Source of the DNA: Salticus scenicus
Lineage: Eukaryota > Arthropoda > Arachnida > Araneae > Salticidae
Assembly (NCBI GenBank): GCA_963930645.1
Contig: OZ005660.1
Location: forward strand, 197,861,427-197,925,426
Length of the DNA: 64,000 nucleotides
Direction: 5' to 3'
Shown here: piece after piece, positions 42,178 to 53,323 of the stretch
How the letters are laid out: each line of letters starts with the position of its first letter
Position numbering within the stretch: the stretch's first letter is position 1
Program-made: the position numbers and the translations under genes
The notes under the pieces: generated by a model
What the model saw: the letters and a program-made list of their open reading frames with translations, nothing else
Told to the model about the DNA's origin: nothing
Database searches by the model: none

Positions 42178-45100
42178 ATAAAGTGTTAGATATTTTGTGC
42201 TAAAAATGAAATTTATCTTAAAATAGTTGAAAAATATAGCCGTTTTTAAATTTTTCTATTTTTTAATAGGAATCTTCCTTTTTTCTTGCTATTTTCAAGT
42301 AAAAATCTTCCTATTTTTAAAGGTGCAAAATTGGGAGCTGTGAATTTGAATTTTTGGAAGAGTTTTATACAAAAAATACAAATTTCAGTACATTTTACCC
42401 CACATATATAAAATTAATTGTAATCGAAAAAAAAATATATATTCAAGTCCTAGTCAATTATATTTTGAAGTGTGCAAAATTTCATTATTACCGGTGCATT
42501 AGTTTTAGATAATTTCTGAATTACCTAACAATTTTACTGTGCAGTCGTTAAAATGCAATAACTTCTTGACACTCAATAAATTTCAAGAGTTTTAAAAAAT
42601 TTATTTTTACTTACGTGAAAATTTCACTTTAAAACAACCAGAATTATTACTTTTTTTTTTGTGTGTGTGTGTTTGTTTGTTTGTGTTCAATTACCAATAA
42701 AAGCTGCATTTATCTGATTTCCAAATTATGCAGAAGTCTATACCCATTATATCCATATTTGTCTATTTTATGCTGTGAGCTACATCCATTTCTGTTCTTT
42801 CACACCACAAAAAATTACAACATGTAGAAAGAAATTGACAATGATAGAGAGAAAAACTGGTTAGTGTTTTAATTTTATAAAGTTCACTATGTAGCAAATT
42901 GATATTTTTAGATCCATTGTGCCTTACTAATAAGAAAAATGCTTAGTGAAAACTAGAAAAAGGAAATTTCTTTTTTTATTTTGTGGGGTGACAAAAAAGC
43001 AGGTAATAAAATAAAATAAAATTATAAAATAAATAAATAAAAATAAAAAATCTTGTTACATAATAAAATTGTTACAGCTGTGAAAAATAATCTTGGAATT
43101 TTTATAATTGCAATTTGGACTTGGTGACCATATTTTTAAACATTGATTTGAAGACAAATGATGTATTGTCCATGAATTGCAGAAAAATTAGAGGTTACTA
43201 AGACTATATTTGTATTAAAAATTGTTGAACTCAAGGAATATTTTTGTAAACTAAAACATCTCAGCATTAATTTTTTAAATTAAATTAGTTAAATCTGTAG
43301 AACACATTACACTATATTTATTATTATGATTGGAGAGAATAGAATGTAAGAGCATTTCGATTTAATCTTCGAATTTTCAACCTCCAGTAGTGCAGAAATT
43401 ATATATTTTTTCCCCCCTACATTTTATACCAGTGTAATTAGTGGTGGTCACTATTTCTAAGGAAATTTTATGAAACATATTTCTTTCTTCATTTTAGTTT
43501 AATCCAGCAAGATAAGAATTCATAGCATGATGGTGTTCATTTCAGTTTTGTTTTCATTCCTAAACTATAGAAAAGAAATCCAATTTTAAAATAGTTTTTA
43601 ACCATGAAGCTATTTATATTTATAATACAAGCAAAATATATCTATATAACCATTTCAAAAAAATTTTCTTCTTCGAATAAAATTTGTAATCATTAGTTTT
43701 AATAGTTTAATTTTTTTATTTGAATATTTACAAATCAAATACTTATGGAGATTTTATGGATTATTGCAGTTTCAGATTCTTATTTGCATTATTTCTTAGT
43801 TCCTGTCAATTATTGCCACTTATTGGCAGAAACTAGTTTTTGTCATGCTGATTGTAACTAGTGGTTTTGGGCTGCATCAAGGCTAACAGCTTTCTGCTCA
43901 GGGCTGGCATAAGCTTGCCAGTCCTGAGATGTATTTTGTTGTCCAGTTTTTAATGCCCCCCCCCCCCCCAAAAAAAAAAAAAAAAAGCCCTATTTGCAAG
44001 AATACTTTTAATATGTATCTGTATTACAAAAATGTAATTTAACACTATGCAATATTTTCTTTTCCTTTTTTTTTTTGGGGGGGGGGGGGGGAGTTTTACC
44101 TATAATATCTTATTCTTGTATTATAAACTTATATCAGATGTGGTAAAATATTGTTTATTTGCATTAAATAAATAAAAAAATAAACATAAACTGTTACGGA
44201 AGAAATAAAATTATTCAAAATATTGAGTGATGAAGAAAACAATATATTTTATAATTTTAAATAATCCTTAAAAAAAAATAATTTTGTGTGATCTTTTAAT
44301 AAGATTATTGGTGTTAAGCATTGATTTTTTATGTATGTAAAACAATCATGTATAATAAATTAGAAACATGGTTGCATATGATAAATTCTAAAGCACATAA
44401 TGACACTGAGATTTGCATTCCATTCAGAAACAATTAATTTATCTTTTTAATATTTTAATTAGCAAAATTCAACTTATATCTGTAATTGTTTTCTTCTTAA
44501 TCCTACATCAACATTTCCAAATTATATCGACTTTTTGATAGAAATTTGAAAACAAAATAATAAATTTTCATGTCAGGAAGAGGCAAGTAAATAAGGTTGA
44601 ACCATTCTTTCTTACCTTTTTATATAGCATCTTACAGTATTAAAAATACCATTTCAGTGTAACTAATATGGAGCACTCACATTCTTAAGTTTATTTCTTA
44701 ACATTGTTAAATTGTGACCTGTGTCTTGCAGTAATATCTTATATCCTGTGTTTAAGTAGTGCTCAACTTGAAAATGTTAAAAATTTAATATTTGTTAAAA
44801 AAAAAAAAAAAAAAAATTATATAATTGGATTAAAAAATTTATGTTGTTTGATTGACTTTTATTTTCAAGACAATTTTCTTGTAATAACATACAACATACA
44901 TTTATTTACCTTTATATCACTTTGATTATATACTGTACGACATCTTAAATCCAGAATTATCCAAAATCCGGACATTGAAATTTTTTTATTTTATCTTTGT
45001 TTTCTAAAATGATGATAGATGGCACCACCACACAAACATGAATTTTTCATTTTTTTCCAAAAACCAATTTCAATACTTGTTATTTTTCTATTTTGAAGAT

Positions 45101-47151
45101 AATATACAACTGGATTTTTAGCTCTAAAAGTCAAAAGAATTAATGATTTATCCATTCAATAGTATAGTTCTTTTTTGTTTTTCCTTCTTCTGTAAATTAC
45201 AAAATACTTGTTCACCATCCGCCATTTTGAACTTCTTGAATTTTGATTTTTGCTTATGATTATTATTTGTCCTGAGTGGTGAAAAGAAAGAACTAAAAAT
45301 ATTATAATGAGTGGTAAGCGAATTAAAAAAAAAAAAAAAAAAAACTTTTAAACTACTGATTAACTATTAAATACTAGTAATAAGAAAAGTGAACAGTGAT
45401 TAGCTATTACCTGTCCAACTATATTATATTTGTAGAATAAAACTTAATATATTTTTTAATAAAAAAAAAAAAATCAACCTATCTGAAAAGCAGTTTTATT
45501 ACTTTCTTAATAGTAAAAACTTTCTGAAGCATTATATTTAGAAATAACTAACTTAAAAAAAAAAAAAAAAAATTGTGGCACGTGTAGTTGTTGTAAAAAA
45601 ATATATATACATCCTACTAATTTATGTTTGAAACTTTTAACAATTTAAAATTATGTATATATTTAAATAGGTTTAAAAGAAAACAATTGGAAGTACGAAT
45701 TCATGAGTTTTAAAACTCCTAGAAAAACATGGAAAAAAATTTACATTTCGAGGCTTCAAATTTAATGAAAACCCATAAATTATTTTTCACTCTGTATTCA
45801 GCTTTATCTTAGAACTATTCTATGAAGAAATAAGTAGCGAGCTCCACAATTCACTACAGCTGCTGGCACAGTAAACTCCAAAAAATAGTATATTAAACAT
45901 TAGGCTCTAGAGCCTATGGCTTAAAGTTGAATCTGAATCACTACAAAATTTCCTGTCTGAACCTTGATTTAGGGCTGGTGCTTTATTACTGAAGTCTAGA
46001 GTGTTAAACATTTGGCTATCAGATGTACTCTTTACCATGAAAAATCTATTGTTATTCTTCAACCACATTTCATGAAACCATGCAAGCATCTGCGCAAGCG
46101 CTAACTCAACGAGTCCAATGCTAAAATAGGGATGACAGTCATCTGAATCAGAAAAAATGCGCACACAGAGCGCGGAATTATTGGATGTTTTCCAAATTTC
46201 AAACTGTCGGTCATGCCGGCGTCCTCACTGCTAGTTTTAGGATATGTGGCCGCACTGTAGTCATTAAGCTTGTTACAAGCTAAGATTAGTGTGACTCTAG
46301 GCTAATTTGGCAGGGTGCTCTACCCAACTGCTCTTATGAACACGTTATAGCACCCAGTAGCCCTTTAAAAAATGTTTTAGTACGAGGTGAATTTTTCTAA
46401 TATTTTAAATTTCCAGAGGCCTTTAGATACGTTTTTTTTTTTGTTTGTTTTTCCCTGACTTGTAGCTTTCTAGGAATAGTTTTACAGCATTCCTGCATGT
46501 AACCTACATGTAAACATGTAAAATTAGTAATTTACTTTTGTCATGTACACAGAACTCACAATATAAGACAGCAAATTATGCAAATAACATCTTTTTTATT
46601 GAGTTCCCCCTGGCGACTCTTTTATTCTAGAGTAAGCACTAAAGGTATAAGTAAAGTCTCTGAATTGACTTAGTTGGCTGCTGAAATCTTAAAAAAAAAT
46701 AAATAAATAACTCAGACAAAAGTGACTTTAGAAGCAGTTATGCAATATTTAAGAACTGACCATTGTTAGGCATAAGGCAGGTTGATTGCCTTATCAAGAA
46801 TGTAGGAATTTCAAAAGTTCCTTTCATATTTATGTCAGTGATCTTATGATGAATCTCCAATGATTAGTAAAAATAAGTTAAAGTACTTACGCAGAAGAGA
46901 AATGGCACTATCAAAACATATAAGCCTAACGAGGAGAGAATTGCAAAAACTATAAATTATTAGTAACAGTCAACATTTGAGCGAAAAAAGAAAGGATAAA
47001 ATCCACCATAGAGTTCCGTTAAAAAGGTAAAAATAAAAAAAATAAAAAATTGAATTCATTAATTGAAAATTGGAGTTTAAATGTTGAAAAATAGAAATGT
47101 ACTCATCAGAAAACTTGCATTTCTGTCAGCACATGCAAGATTTCGTAAAAC
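42178..47151. other. Intron 3 sequence, no gene supported
   Basis: Mostly AT-rich. A solo pogo-like end occurs near 44936 (CTGTACGACATCTTAAATCC) without a partner. A segment at 45836-46330 has more normal composition and an 85-codon minus-strand frame (45907-46164, SDSDDCHPYFSIG start) with no family I recognise. Homopolymer C/A/G patches lie near 43960-43986 and 44070-44090. Confidence 0.45.
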
Positions 47152-47635
47152 TGTATAGCCAGGGACCGCTTTACAATTTTGGCGGCCCTAAGCAATAGAT
47201 CTTCGGCGACCCTCTCTAATAGACATTACGCTAGGGCAGCTTACAGATTTCATGTAACCTCAGGTAAATCTTCTCACTGTGATCCTTATCCCCCCCCCCC
47301 CCTCCTCCTTTACAAAAGAAAAAGCAAAAGATTCAGCTTATTCTAATATAAGTTAATACATGTAAATTTAAATAACATTTTTTCTTTTTTTCTTTCTTTT
47401 TTTTTTTTTTTTTTTTTTGTAAAAATTAAATTGGATTTGGCATATTTAGAAATAAGAAAAAATAAACAAGTTGAATCAAACCTTTAGCTTTTCTACCTGA
47501 GTGTGCTAAACGTTCGATTGGGAAAATGCCTTAAAATGTCTGTTTATACTAATTACCATTCTCTACATGGCATCGCACGTATTGATGTACAATGGAACTA
47601 CTGTACATCAATACTATTATATCTGTACATGTAGC

Positions 47636-47802
47636 AGCGGCAGATCGAGAACTTAACTTTTGGGGGGTGCTAAGATTTTTCAAGAAGGTATTCCAGATCA
47701 ATAAAAAATTGACAATTGTAATATTCAATTGTGAATGTCAGTGCTTTTGGGAGGGGGGGAGGCTTCAGCCCCCTAGCTCCTCCCTCCATAGATCTGCCAC
47801 TG
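47636..47802. mobile_element. 167-bp hAT-type MITE, nested
   Basis: AGCGGCAGATCGAGAAC and the reverse complement of the right end, CAGTGGCAGATCTATGG, pair. Flanks CATGTAGC and AATGTAGC differ at one base of eight. Internal GGGGGG..CCCCCT and GGGAGGGGG patches lie near the ends. Confidence 0.7.
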
Positions 47803-48856
47803 AATGTAGCCATATACCATATACCATGTACAGCTTGTACAATAAACTGTTTGGCCGAAAATTTGAGTAAAAACTGTTATAATGGAATGAAAAAGAAATT
47901 TTTTGCATGGTCAGAAGGAAAGATAATTTAGAATCCGTCATTCCCTCACCATTGCTGCTATCAGATTGCAACATTTCTACCACTGAAAAAAGTTCCAGAG
48001 TGAATGAATAATAATAGTAATATTAAAATATTACTGTTATTTATTTTTAAGTTAGTTCTTATTTTTATTATAATTTTAATCCTTCCATAATAAATGATAA
48101 TTTTCAAATTTACATTAAACCAGATAACAAGAATTCATTACATTTTTTAAACAAGAACGAAAAATCATTTGGTTCGCATAGACTATTAGTATTTTCTAAC
48201 TGCATGTACTTGTTGCCTCGTTTAACCTTCAATGTGCTTTATCGACGTTACCACACAACAGAAAAAACTACAGACAGAAAAACTAACTGAATTCATAATC
48301 ACCCCAAAACATTGTTGAAAAGTGTTTAAAAAAACCTTAATATGAGCGGAAGTGCAGTTCTAGCAATTTTCAACTGTAGCTCTTAAGCTCTTATAATGTG
48401 TTTGAATATTTTGGTGTGATTCTGTAAATCTTAATGTTAAACATACCATATTCTATAGATTTTTTATTATTATTTTTTTAAATCATATGACTAATCTAAA
48501 TTTTAATACGACTTTCGCAGTACAAAACTTTTTAAATGTGATTAGTTATCCTATTTCTAGCATTTTAAATAGAGAACATAAGCTACTGCCATGCTGACAA
48601 ACCGAAGTCGTCAACATTCTGAAACTTTATTGAAAAGAGTTAAAAATGCTCCCCTTACCACTTTTACTTGAACCTTTTCCTTAACGTATTTGTGAAATAG
48701 ATTTTTTATTAATTCATTTGTTAGTAGATTGAGTTATCAGATGAAATTTTGTGTTAGCTATTATTAATTGCAAACAAATCCCTTTTAAACACGATTACGA
48801 AGTCTTTTCATTCATAAACGCGAGGCATAATTAGGTATTCTTATTTAGATATGGTG

Positions 48857-49095
48857 ATATGAATCGATTGGTAGGGTTTAAGACCGACTGACTATGCTAA
48901 GGTCCGAGGCTTATACGTAGAATGCCCTCCGATGGGGTCTTTCTAAGGGATCCTAGCCCATATTTACGCTAGTTTCGGAGAAAATCAAGGAAAATTCTGA
49001 ATGGCTAGGTTGATGAACGTGACCAGGGATTGAACCGGGCACTTCCCATCAACCAGCTTTGAGTGCAGAACTGCTCGGCCACTGGTGGGCCTGTG
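48857..49095 (-). repeat. tRNA-derived SINE
   Basis: On the minus strand the head reads CCACCAGTGGCCGAGCAGTT, close to pol III box A, and about 40 bases later GGTTCAATCCC gives box B. The 3' tail is TTAAACCCTACCAATCGATT, related to the fragment at 3217-3285. The head looks like a Leu/Ser-type tRNA. It is inserted in the hAT-type element, so it is younger than that element. Confidence 0.8.
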
Positions 49096-50133
49096 ATGCG
49101 AACCAAAGTAGCGTTTAATTTTCTGTATGAAGGTAAAGCCTTTTGCAGAAAAGACTATCTAAAGTCAACGCATGAAACAGATTTTCTAGACACCATAGGC
49201 CAGAAAAAAAGTCACCCTTATGTAATTTAAATTTACTCTTATTTATTTTTTTATCGTAATTTATGTATTTTGTGTATTTTTAATCTGTTCTTAAGACCTT
49301 TCTGAAATCTGAATTATTTGCTGACTTGTTTACAAAGTTATTTTTTTCGCAAATGTACAAAACTTTCAGGAATTTTTTACTTAGTTATAAGTGTAATAGT
49401 GTTTTTTTTTATATTTTCTTATTGTAAGTTCTATTATTTAATTGATTATAGATGAATTTGATATAAGGAGTTCGAATTTCAAGCTGAATGAGTTTAAAAA
49501 TGAGGCTTGCCATGCAAAACTGTCAAACGCGTTAGTGATGCCAGTAAAAGGGCTTTGAATTTTTCAGATTTAATAAAACTATCGTGAATAAATTCTGTTT
49601 TTCTGATGGGTGGTGGAATGTTCAGGTCTAAAACCAAATTTTTTCCATCTAATTTTAAAAGATCTAGCTTTTCATTATCACAATGCAAATCAAAGTATAT
49701 ATTTATTAAAAATCAACATTTTAGTGCCTTAACACGAGCACGTAATTTTAATTCCCATCTGCAAAATTCCTCTTGGAAATTTTTACAAAATTTTATTTTA
49801 ATAACAAAGAAAATTCTTTTATTTCTTCGCAAGTTCTGGTGGTAGTTTATTTTCAATGTGCGAAATTTCCTGGTCCCTGAAAGGGTTAAGGTGTTTTTAT
49901 ACAAAGTTAAAATCTTTAAAGAAAGTTACTTTTAATTTACAATTGAATATACACATATTCCTTAAAAGAGAAAAAAAAAATCTAATTGGTTTATGATTTT
50001 CGCTTTTCTTCCATCCATCCCCCCCCCCCCCCCCTTAAATTTTGGGCAGTGTTTAAAATCTTTTTGGGTGGCCCTCCTTTTTCGGCGGCCCTAAGCGACC
50101 GCTTAGGTTCGCCTAATGGTAAAGCGGGCCCTG

Positions 50134-51766
50134 TGTATAGCTAATTCCAGCAATATACAGCTCAAGTCTCTATCTTGCAACAAAACAAAAAATAAAAAGG
50201 GAAATTAAATTAATCATTAGCACAAACCAAAATTTCACAAGGAAGAAGTATTTGAAGTAATCCACATGTTAAATGTTATTTACAGATCTAGTAGAAATAA
50301 ACAGGTTGCCAAATGAACATTAGTTAAAAGTAAAAGATTAAAAGTTTAGAAACGATTAATCGATTTTAGGTGCTACGGTATACTTTAATTGATTGCACTA
50401 TTTGATAGTTATTAAATTCAAAAAGCTTTTAACAATTTTTTAAAAAGGTGATTTTTAATTTTAACGTTAACCTTTTTAAAGTTCAGTTTATTTTTAACTT
50501 ACAACATAGTGTGAGCAAGCGCCATCTCTCGTGAAAAAGGTATATATATATATATATATATATATTTATTTATTTATTTTGTGTTAACATATATATTTTT
50601 GAGTGTCGACTACAGGTATTGTAAATTGTCAAAATGATAGATTAGTAGCAGATAGCCCTGTCAACAACTGGTTCATGTGTGAGCTCTCCCTAGCTCGATT
50701 GTGAGCTCTCCCTAGCTCGATTAATTCACAGTTTAAAGTAAAAAAAAATGTCTAATTTGTTAATGCTTATTTTCACAAGTGTATATTTTTTAATAACACC
50801 ATTTTTATATAGCATTTCCTAAAGTAACTAAATAAATACAAGTAAAATTTACCTTTAAAATTACTTTCTGCATTTCACCTGCCCGAGTTGAGCTTGGAAA
50901 AGCTGAGTAAAGGGGATTAAGCCCAGACCCAGCAGGCACACAGCTCCGTTTTCTTGCTGCAAGTTTGGAATGTGAAACGAATATGAATTCAAGTTACTAA
51001 AAAATAGATTGGAATGTTTCAATATATTCTTAAGTTTTTTTTAAAGAAAAGATTTGCATTTTTTGTAAATTATACTCAGAATTAGAGCAAATATCTGAAA
51101 AATTGATTGCCCACTCTTAGGTTTATGAAATTATCCCATAACAGTTAAAATATTATTTACAAATTAGGATTCATTTTAAATAAAATGTGTTATTGAAGCT
51201 GATATATATATTTTCATACTGTGATATAAATTTATGCATTTTTCTATTTTTATTTAGTGCATTAATGAATCAGAGAATACCTTTTATCAATCAAATATAC
51301 ATTTTCAATCAGTTTATTTCACCTTTTCAAAAAAAAAAAAAAAAAAGGTGGGTGGGTGGGGGGAACACTACTGGAACAGCAGAGGTGTGTTTACTTTGTT
51401 TTAAATTTTCAGTAGTGCCTCATTTTTAAGCCTTTTGAAAAAAAAATCAACTTTTTAAGCATAAAAATTATTCAATTAGTATTTTTCGCAACACAGTCAT
51501 ATACAGAGAAAATTGAAGAATCGAACACTGGTTATAATTACAGCCTTTAAAACTGAGAACATTACACAAAAAATATCTAAGAAATGTCCTTATAGTATCC
51601 ACTACTAATGCAGTTATTTTTCATTAATTACGGAACAGAATAGAATTTTGCTGACTGGTAGTTATAGCTTAAAATGTCTTAGTAAAAGGATGCATGTTAA
51701 ACTATTGTATAATTACAATGTTAAAGGTAAATTCGAGTGTTATATCTTAACTTTATTGTTTTTCAG
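50134..51766. other. End of intron 3, AT-rich
   Basis: It contains a (TA)n run at 50541-50568 and a tandem pair of TGTGAGCTCTCCCTAGCTCG units (50678-50721). No exon is seen before the zinc-finger exon acceptor. Confidence 0.5.
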
Positions 51767-52236
51767 ATGGGACAAGACTTTTCTATTGTAGAAAGTGCTC
51801 TTTCAGAACAAACTATTCACGTAGTCTTAAACGTCACATAATTATTAAACATGAGAAAGTAAAAAGTTTTAAATGTCACCAGTGTTGTTATGCAACAGCA
51901 CTAAAAGATAATCTGACACGCCACATATCAGAAGTTCATGAAAATGTGATTAGATTTCTGTGTAGTTTGTGTGAATATGAGTGTTTTCAGAGTACCAACC
52001 TGAAGAGGCATATACTGTCTGTGCATGAGAACATTAAACCTTTTAAGTGTAATCTATGTGATTATCGCACAACACAAAAAGCAAATGTCAGAAAACATAC
52101 TGAGGCAGTTCATGAAAATAGAAGAGATTTTACCTGTGACTTTTGCACTTACAGATGTGCTGCAAAAGGAAACTTAAAGAGACATGTGAGACTTAGACAT
52201 AAATTACTGCAATGTTCTGAATATAAGTCGAGATAA
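51767..52236 (+). CDS. Zinc-finger gene, last exon: five C2H2 zinc fingers
   Basis: The acceptor is TTGTTTTTCAG|ATGGG. Joined to the single base from exon C the frame reads DGTRLFYCRKCSF onward to TAA 52234. Five C2H2 fingers follow one another: YCRKCSF..HIIIKH, FKCHQCC..HISEVH, FLCSLCE..HILSVH, FKCNLCD..HTEAVH and FTCDFCT..HVRLRH. All have CX2C and HX4H spacing and HE(N/K)-type linkers. Such arrays bind DNA, so the protein is probably a nuclear DNA-binding factor with long charged N-terminal regions. The last ten residues (LLQCSEYKSR) and the stop come from a stub of a transposon end (52205-52238). I do not recognise an orthologue. Confidence 0.92.
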
Positions 52237-52238
52237 AT
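52205..52238 (+). repeat. Transposon-end stub overlapping the zinc-finger stop codon
   Basis: CTGCAATGTTCTGAATATAA and following GTCGAGA match the left end of the complete element that starts at 52241 (CCGTAATGTTCTGAATATGA then GTCGAGA). The two copies are 34 bp apart in direct orientation. The in-frame TAA lies at the stub's end. Confidence 0.85.
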
Positions 52239-52240
52239 TA

Positions 52241-52790
52241 CCGTAATGTTCTGAATATGAGTCGAGAATCTTTGGAACTTTTTTCAACGCTAAAGTGGGG
52301 AAGTTGACTTATACACGGACTTTGGCATCTCTTTTTAATTCAACATGTCTTTTTTGCCAATCTCGAACTAGAGTTCTCTACAAACATGATCACTTGAGGC
52401 TTGAAACTGGCAGCATAAGAATTTTTCTTTTTCTACTCATCTTTCAAGCGAAAAATAAAGGCACAGAAGAAAATATAGCTAGTACAGATACATAGATCGT
52501 ATATGAGACTGCAAAAGAATGCAAAAATATTCAGTACTAGCTTCAGAGAGGGTTACCAAAGTTAAAACTAATGTCGTTTGCATCTGACGTTTTACTTTCC
52601 AGCAACTTGATTGGAAAATATTCCATCCATTTCCACTGCTTGGTGATATTTTCGTCCTATTGGCGACAGTCTTTTTTTTTTTTTTTATGTTTACCTTGAC
52701 TTACACTTGGATTTTGAATTTTCAGCAAGTTTTTCAAGAAAAAACGTACCCTCGACTTAGACTGGTCGACTTATATTCAGAACATTACGG
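52241..52790. mobile_element. 550-bp TA-flanked inverted-repeat element after the zinc-finger gene
   Basis: CCGTAATGTTCTGAATATGA and the reverse complement of the right end, CCGTAATGTTCTGAATATAA, differ by one base and continue GTCGA. TA flanks both ends (52239-52240, 52791-52792). An AATAAA at 52454-52459 inside it could serve as poly(A) signal for the zinc-finger gene; that is a guess. Confidence 0.88.
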
Positions 52791-53154
52791 TACATAAATT
52801 AAGGAACCTATAGTGACTTTAATTATAATTAAAAGAAATGAGTAGATACAGTGTTGTCCTAAAATCACTTCTCTGTCAAAAATAGTTATTCATGTAGCAA
52901 ATTTATACAATATACTACTGTATAACATCTTTAATCCTTATTTTTATTATCTGAAAACATTCAAAGCTTTAGATTTTTTTATTTTTGTTGGAATCGTTAC
53001 AACATTCACAGAGAAGCATTGGTATCAAAATCTGTGCACTAGTTAAAATTGTTTTCCATATTGCAGTTAAAATAGTGAATTTCATAAAATCAAGCCCATT
53101 AAGATCACACTTATTTGAAAAGCTGTGCAAAGAGATAGGGAGAGCAAACACAAG

Positions 53155-53323
53155 CAGGGTTGCCCGATGAATACAACATTTTAATTTTTTAGCACCACTT
53201 ATTTTTCAAAGTGCTAATCTATCAGTTTAATCAGTTTTTTAAAGCGATTATTTTAATTAAAACAAAAAAAAAAAAAAGAAGTGATTTACAAAAATAAAAA
53301 TGTAGTATTCATCTGGCAACTTT
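53155..53323. mobile_element. Short MITE with CAGGGTTGCC end
   Basis: CAGGGTTGCCCGATGAATAC at the left and AAAGTTGCCAGATGAATACT as the reverse complement of the right end pair over about 20 bp. It is hAT-like. Target duplication unclear. Confidence 0.65.

Larger units (their letters stand above)
47160..50133. mobile_element. 3-kb hAT-type non-autonomous element with perfect 8-bp duplication
   Basis: CAGGGACCGCTTTACAATTT and the reverse complement of the right end, CAGGGCCCGCTTTACCATTA, pair, with GGCGGCCCTAAGC/GGCGACC motifs just inside each end. TGTATAGC is present exactly on both sides (47152-47159 and 50134-50141), the duplication size of hAT transposases. No transposase is readable. It contains a nested MITE (47636-47802) and an antisense SINE (48857-49095). 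Confidence 0.92.

Noticed and set aside
45907..46164. 85-codon minus-strand frame as a gene
   Set aside because: No recognised domain, no clear splice sites and no homologous copy in the window.
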